From Flemingiibacterium sp964603455 (lineage in GTDB: Bacteria > Bacillota > Clostridia > Oscillospirales > CAG-272): a stretch of DNA of 64,000 nt. This document shows positions 60,828-64,000 of this stretch, one piece after another; position 1 is the first letter of the stretch; each line of letters begins with the position of its first letter. The position numbers and the translations under genes are program-made. Below the pieces are notes generated by a model. That model made no database searches and was not told where the DNA came from. It was given only the letters and a program-made list of their open reading frames with translations. The stretch is from assembly GCA_964603455.1 (NCBI GenBank), contig CAZRVL010000003.1, positions 1 through 64,000 of the forward strand. Direction: 5' to 3'.

Positions 60828-61619
60828 GTGCTTCTTGCTGCCGATGTCGGAAATACCAGCATAAATATCGGACTTTTCGAAAACAAAACACTCGTCTGCC
60901 GAACGAAAATAGCTTCGGATCAGCTGAAAACCGCTGACGAATATGCTGTACTGTTCGCAGGCATTTTCGCAATGAAAAAGATCGACATTTCCGATATTCA
61001 CGGTGCGATACTCCTTTCTGTCGTGCCTCAGCTCACACATACCGTGATAGGTGCACTCGGAGAATTTGACATAATACCTTTAGTCGTCGGAGCTGGCATT
61101 AAAACCGGTCTTAATATACGAATCGACAATCCGAGCGTTCTCGGTGCAGACATCGTTGCAAACACAATAGGTGCTGCCAAGCTTGCAAAGCCTCCGTTTG
61201 CGGTTGTCGATCTCGGCACTGCGACAACGATCACCGCAGTAAATCCCAACGGCGAGCTGTGCGGCTGTATAATCGCTCCGGGAGCAAAGCTCTCGCTTGA
61301 TTCACTCTATCAAAGCTGCGCACTTTTGCCGAATGTTACGGTCTCATCTCCTGCAAAGCTTATAGGAACAAATACTCCGGATTCGATGAACGCGGGATGT
61401 GTTCTTGGAAGTGCATTGATGCTCGATGGATTTATCTCATCTCTAAAAGCCGAATTTGGTACGGATGAGTTTCCGATAATCGCCACAGGCGGACTGTCCG
61501 AGTTGATACTTCCGCTTTGTAAGAGCAAAAATATATACTGCGATCCCGATCTTACCTTGAACGGTCTCTGCCGTCTCTGGGAAATAAACAAGAAAAAACG
61601 CACAAATTCGGAGGTTTAG
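60828..61619 (+). CDS. coaX: Type III pantothenate kinase
   Basis: 263 residues. It phosphorylates pantothenate in coenzyme A synthesis. ASKHA-fold motifs: AADVGNTSINIGL, GADIVANTIGA, VDLGTATTITAV. GTG start at 60828, 8 nt after GGAGG; upstream in-frame codons would cross the palindrome and lack a ribosome binding site. Leads an operon with pgeF (1 bp) and a PHP gene. Confidence 0.94.
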   Translation: MLLAADVGNTSINIGLFENKTLVCRTKIASDQLKTADEYAVLFAGIFAMKKIDISDIHGAILLSVVPQLTHTVIGALGEFDIIPLVVGAGIKTGLNIRIDNPSVLGADIVANTIGAAKLAKPPFAVVDLGTATTITAVNPNGELCGCIIAPGAKLSLDSLYQSCALLPNVTVSSPAKLIGTNTPDSMNAGCVLGSALMLDGFISSLKAEFGTDEFPIIATGGLSELILPLCKSKNIYCDPDLTLNGLCRLWEINKKKRTNSEV

Positions 61620-61620
61620 A

Positions 61621-62409
61621 ATGTCTTTTGAGCTTTGCTGCGTGAACGGAGTAAAATTCTTTCGCTCATCAATAATCGACTGTACTCACGGATTCTCAAC
61701 ACGCATAGGCGGAATCAGCAGTCTGCCGCATACCTCTTCGATGAATCTCGCATTCGGTCGCGGAGATGACGATGAGACTGTGCTCGAAAATCTAAAGATA
61801 TTTTCAAATGCTGTCGGAGTCGATCACACCTCTGTCGTGAGCCGTCCGCAGATACATTCTTCTATCGTAGAATGCGTAGACCGCTCAAATGCAGGCGAAG
61901 GCTATTACAAGGAAGCCACATCCTGTGACGGATATGTTACAGCTCATAAGGGTGTGACTCTCGGCATAAAGACCGCCGATTGTGTTCCGATACTTTTCCA
62001 CGACTCGTGTGCAAATGTTATAGGTGCAGTTCACGCCGGCTGGCGCGGTACAGCTGCGAAGATCGCTGCCGAATGTGTCAAAAAAATGTGTTTGCTCGGT
62101 GCAGAACCCAAAAATATTCGTGCGGCTGTCGGAGCGGCAATAAATTTCTGTTGCTATGAAGTCGGAGAGGACTTTTACGAATCGGTCAGAGACATCGCCG
62201 GAAATATTTATGCAGAGAAGTTCATAAGGCTTAAAGACGGTCATCTTCATGCAGATATAGTAAACTTAAATGCTGAAATACTCCGAGAGTCGGGAGTTGA
62301 GCTTATCGACATCTCACCGCACTGCACTTGTCATGAACCGGAGCTGTTTTATTCACACAGATATTCGAAAGGAATGCGCGGAACGATGCTGTCGGTCATC
62401 GCGCTGTAA
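61621..62409 (+). CDS. pgeF: YfiH/PgeF-family laccase-domain protein
   Basis: 262 residues. Family of purine nucleoside phosphorylase/peptidoglycan-editing enzymes formerly called polyphenol oxidase. GVTLGIKTADCVPILF, HAGWRGTAAKIA, GAAINFCCYEVGEDF and SPHCTCHEPELFYSHR supply the His/Cys zinc site. Directly after coaX. Confidence 0.93.
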   Translation: MSFELCCVNGVKFFRSSIIDCTHGFSTRIGGISSLPHTSSMNLAFGRGDDDETVLENLKIFSNAVGVDHTSVVSRPQIHSSIVECVDRSNAGEGYYKEATSCDGYVTAHKGVTLGIKTADCVPILFHDSCANVIGAVHAGWRGTAAKIAAECVKKMCLLGAEPKNIRAAVGAAINFCCYEVGEDFYESVRDIAGNIYAEKFIRLKDGHLHADIVNLNAEILRESGVELIDISPHCTCHEPELFYSHRYSKGMRGTMLSVIAL

Positions 62410-62415
62410 ATACTT

Positions 62416-63471
62416 ATGAAAAAATATCTCATATCAAACGAAGGACGCTTTTTTAAAGCGGCTATGCACGTACACACAACAATATCCGACGGACGTCGCA
62501 CAATATCTGAGGTCAAGGCTGAACATATTAAAAAAGGCTATCAAATAGTCGCATTTACCGATCATGAATTTTTTGTTCCGCACAATGATCTTTCGGATGA
62601 AAATTTCTTAGCGATAAATTCTACCGAGATCAGTCTAAACCACCCCGACATGGGTACGCTCGGTTGGGGCTTTGCAAAGACCTGCCATTTGAATATGTAT
62701 GCCAAACGCTCTGACATAGATTACCTCAGCGTATGTACCGAAAGCTATTATTCCAAGCGTGCGCCCGAGCTTATGACCGAACGAATGCGCGCAAACAGAT
62801 TCGACAAATCCTATTCTACCGAATCTATAAACCGTGTTATCGCGGCTGCGAATGCAGATGATTTTTTGGTCAGCTACTGCCATCCATACGGCTGTCTTCA
62901 CAATTATGAAGATTACATTAGCTTCAAGGGACTTTGGGGAGTCGAATGCTTCAACTTCGGCTCTTACAGCGAGGGCACGAATGAGTCGGATCGTCCGCTT
63001 GAAGACCTTTTAAGCAAAGGTGAAAATGTCATGCCGATGGTCGGAGATGACTCACATGATCTATCTGCTGTCGGTCACTGTTTCACTATGATAAAATCTA
63101 CCGATCTTAAGTATGAGAATGTTATGAACGCACTCGAAAAGGGAGATTTTTATTCATCGAGCGGTCCTGAGATACATGAGCTTTACATCGAGGACGGTTT
63201 TATACATATAAAATGCTCGCCTGTTATAAAAATAAATGTAAAGACAAATCGCCGAGCTGCCGCACTGGCTGTCTCGAATGATTTCACAAACGATATTTCA
63301 AAGCCGTTTTCGCCCCTGACAGAAGCTGTCATAGATCTAAATCCGATAAACGAAGAAAGCAAAAAGAGCGCGGAATATTATTCGCGTGCATTTTTCAGAC
63401 TTATACTTACAGACGAACGCGGAAGCAATGCTTATACAAAGGCATACAAATTTTCCGAAATGTTCGAATGA
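62416..63471 (+). CDS. PHP-domain phosphoesterase, paralogue C
   Basis: 351 residues. Clear paralogue of the protein at 25071: AAMHVHTTISDGRRT (motif I), FTDHEFFVPHNDLSDENFLAIN, SYCHPYGCL, GDDSHD and the C-terminal SSSGPEIHELYIEDGFIHIKCSP domain align block by block. It is 6 bp downstream of pgeF. The metal ligands are intact. Substrate unknown. Confidence 0.86.
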   Translation: MKKYLISNEGRFFKAAMHVHTTISDGRRTISEVKAEHIKKGYQIVAFTDHEFFVPHNDLSDENFLAINSTEISLNHPDMGTLGWGFAKTCHLNMYAKRSDIDYLSVCTESYYSKRAPELMTERMRANRFDKSYSTESINRVIAAANADDFLVSYCHPYGCLHNYEDYISFKGLWGVECFNFGSYSEGTNESDRPLEDLLSKGENVMPMVGDDSHDLSAVGHCFTMIKSTDLKYENVMNALEKGDFYSSSGPEIHELYIEDGFIHIKCSPVIKINVKTNRRAAALAVSNDFTNDISKPFSPLTEAVIDLNPINEESKKSAEYYSRAFFRLILTDERGSNAYTKAYKFSEMFE

Positions 63472-63472
63472 T

Positions 63473-63637
63473 TTCCACAGAGTTGTGGAATTTAAAACCG
63501 TATAGACCGGAAAGCGAATAAGTTCCGAATCTGATTTTAAAAAAACAGGTATCGGCAAGAGCTTATGCCGCATTCCGATTTATAAATATTTTGTACGCGC
63601 CGCACGAAAATATCGGCGGCAGCAAAGGAGTTTCATT
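63473..63637 (+). promoter_or_regulatory. Structured leader upstream of ECF S component
   Basis: A 7-bp hairpin TTCCACA-GAGT-TGTGGAA (63473-63490) follows the stop. Alternative pairings ATCGG/CCGAT and CGGCA/TGCCG (about 63554-63580) and a GC-rich stem (about 63597-63621) then precede AAAGGAG. S-component genes often carry vitamin riboswitches, but I could not match THF, TPP, FMN or preQ1 consensus. Confidence 0.4.
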
Positions 63638-64000
63638 ATGAACAAAAACGCAGCATCCATGTCAAAGACGCAGAGATTGACTCTCTTGGCTCTCCTCACG
63701 GCGATAGTCGTCGTATTGCAGTTCTTGGGCGGATTTATCCGACTCGGAACCTTCTCTGTCTCTCTCGTACTTGTACCGATAGTCATCGGCGCAGCACTTC
63801 TTGGAGTCGGCTCGGGCGCATGGCTCGGATTCGTATTCGGAATAGCGGTATTCGCTTCGGGTGACGCAGCCGCATTCTTCTCGATAAATGCATTCGGTAC
63901 TATCATAACGGTGCTTGCAAAGGGTGCATTCGCGGGTCTCGCCGCAGGTGCGGTATACAAAGCACTCGAAAGCAAAAGTAAAATCGTTGCAAGCGTTTCG
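63638..64000 (+). CDS. ECF transporter S component (partial, cut by window end)
   Basis: The first 121 codons. A membrane substrate-binding subunit for vitamin uptake. A short hydrophilic start, then TM segments (LTLLALLTAIVVVLQFLG, VSLVLVPIVIGAALLGVGSGAWLGFVFG) and the S-component block TIITVLAKGAFAGLAAGAVY. AAAGGAG precedes ATG 63638. It would dock onto an EcfAA'T energising module encoded elsewhere. The vitamin is not determinable. Confidence 0.85.
   Translation, partial: MNKNAASMSKTQRLTLLALLTAIVVVLQFLGGFIRLGTFSVSLVLVPIVIGAALLGVGSGAWLGFVFGIAVFASGDAAAFFSINAFGTIITVLAKGAFAGLAAGAVYKALESKSKIVASVS

Noticed and set aside
1..64000. CRISPR arrays, insertion sequences, prophage or integrase genes
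   Set aside because: No direct-repeat array, transposase, integrase or phage structural gene was seen; the mobile-DNA content appears nil.

Overview
The window reads as a piece of a low-to-mid GC, endospore-lineage Clostridia genome, most likely an uncultured gut member of the Oscillospirales/Christensenellales type. Support: the syntenic block yicC-remA-gmk-rpoZ-priA-def-fmt-rsmB-rlmN-prpC-prkC-rsgA-thiN-spoVM in the Bacillus subtilis order, including an intact 24-residue SpoVM; Gram-positive lipoproteins and sortase-like tails; AGGAGG-type ribosome binding sites with many TTG/GTG starts; and strong sigma-A promoters (TTGACA, 17 bp, often TGnTATAAT). Ten Ns at 32104-32113 show that it is a scaffold, probably a metagenome assembly.

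Layout. 1-5.5 kb (minus strand): a lipoprotein, a GH36-like alpha-galactosidase, a GNAT acetyltransferase and a GHL6-type glycosidase. 5.6-8.4 kb: a sensor kinase/response regulator pair, a cluster of DnaA-box-like sites and a solitary MazF toxin. 8.5-12 kb: tRNA-Gly(CCC), then an AraC regulator-nagA-nagB amino-sugar operon. 12-17 kb (plus): Gfo/Idh/MocA oxidoreductase, sugar-phosphate isomerase-like protein and two solute-binding lipoproteins. 17.2-21 kb: tRNA-Arg(ACG), an ABC exporter overlapping an AraC regulator with a C10 tract near its 3' end, and a surface-anchored CBM9-like protein. 21-33 kb: a LacI regulator divergent from a GH116-like glycosidase, two PHP phosphoesterases, three more solute-binding lipoproteins, a scaffold gap and a second LacI regulator. 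33-46 kb: a PflX-like radical SAM protein, CapA, a YgjP-like metallopeptidase and QueH; an SGNH hydrolase; ruvX, ribokinase, a long-form purM and a large DUF5722-like exported protein; metA; and an isomerase-like protein. 46-59 kb: the conserved translation/spore housekeeping operon. 59-64 kb: a glycosyltransferase, coaX, pgeF, a third PHP protein and the start of an ECF transporter S component.

Much of the first 32 kb looks devoted to foraging on glycans. Five orphan solute-binding lipoproteins, with no permease genes in the window, sit among cytoplasmic glycosidases (GH36, GHL6, GH116), NagA/NagB, sugar dehydrogenase and isomerase-like enzymes, and AraC/LacI regulators. I infer a surface sugar-capture layer feeding intracellular cleavage through permeases encoded elsewhere.

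The most unusual signals are these. (1) A hairpin sits between Shine-Dalgarno and start codon in front of two glycan genes, and each folded hairpin restores a 7-8 nt spacing. (2) There are two C10 homopolymers, one in an AraC coding region and one in the -35/-10 spacer of a solute-binding gene, the latter at the scaffold gap. (3) Two copies of a 20-bp perfect palindrome, one extended to 32 bp, lie in the coaX/glycosyltransferase divergent region. (4) A structured, terminator-ended leader or small RNA lies between rlmN and prpC. (5) A 40-residue protein consists almost entirely of a sorting-signal-like tail.
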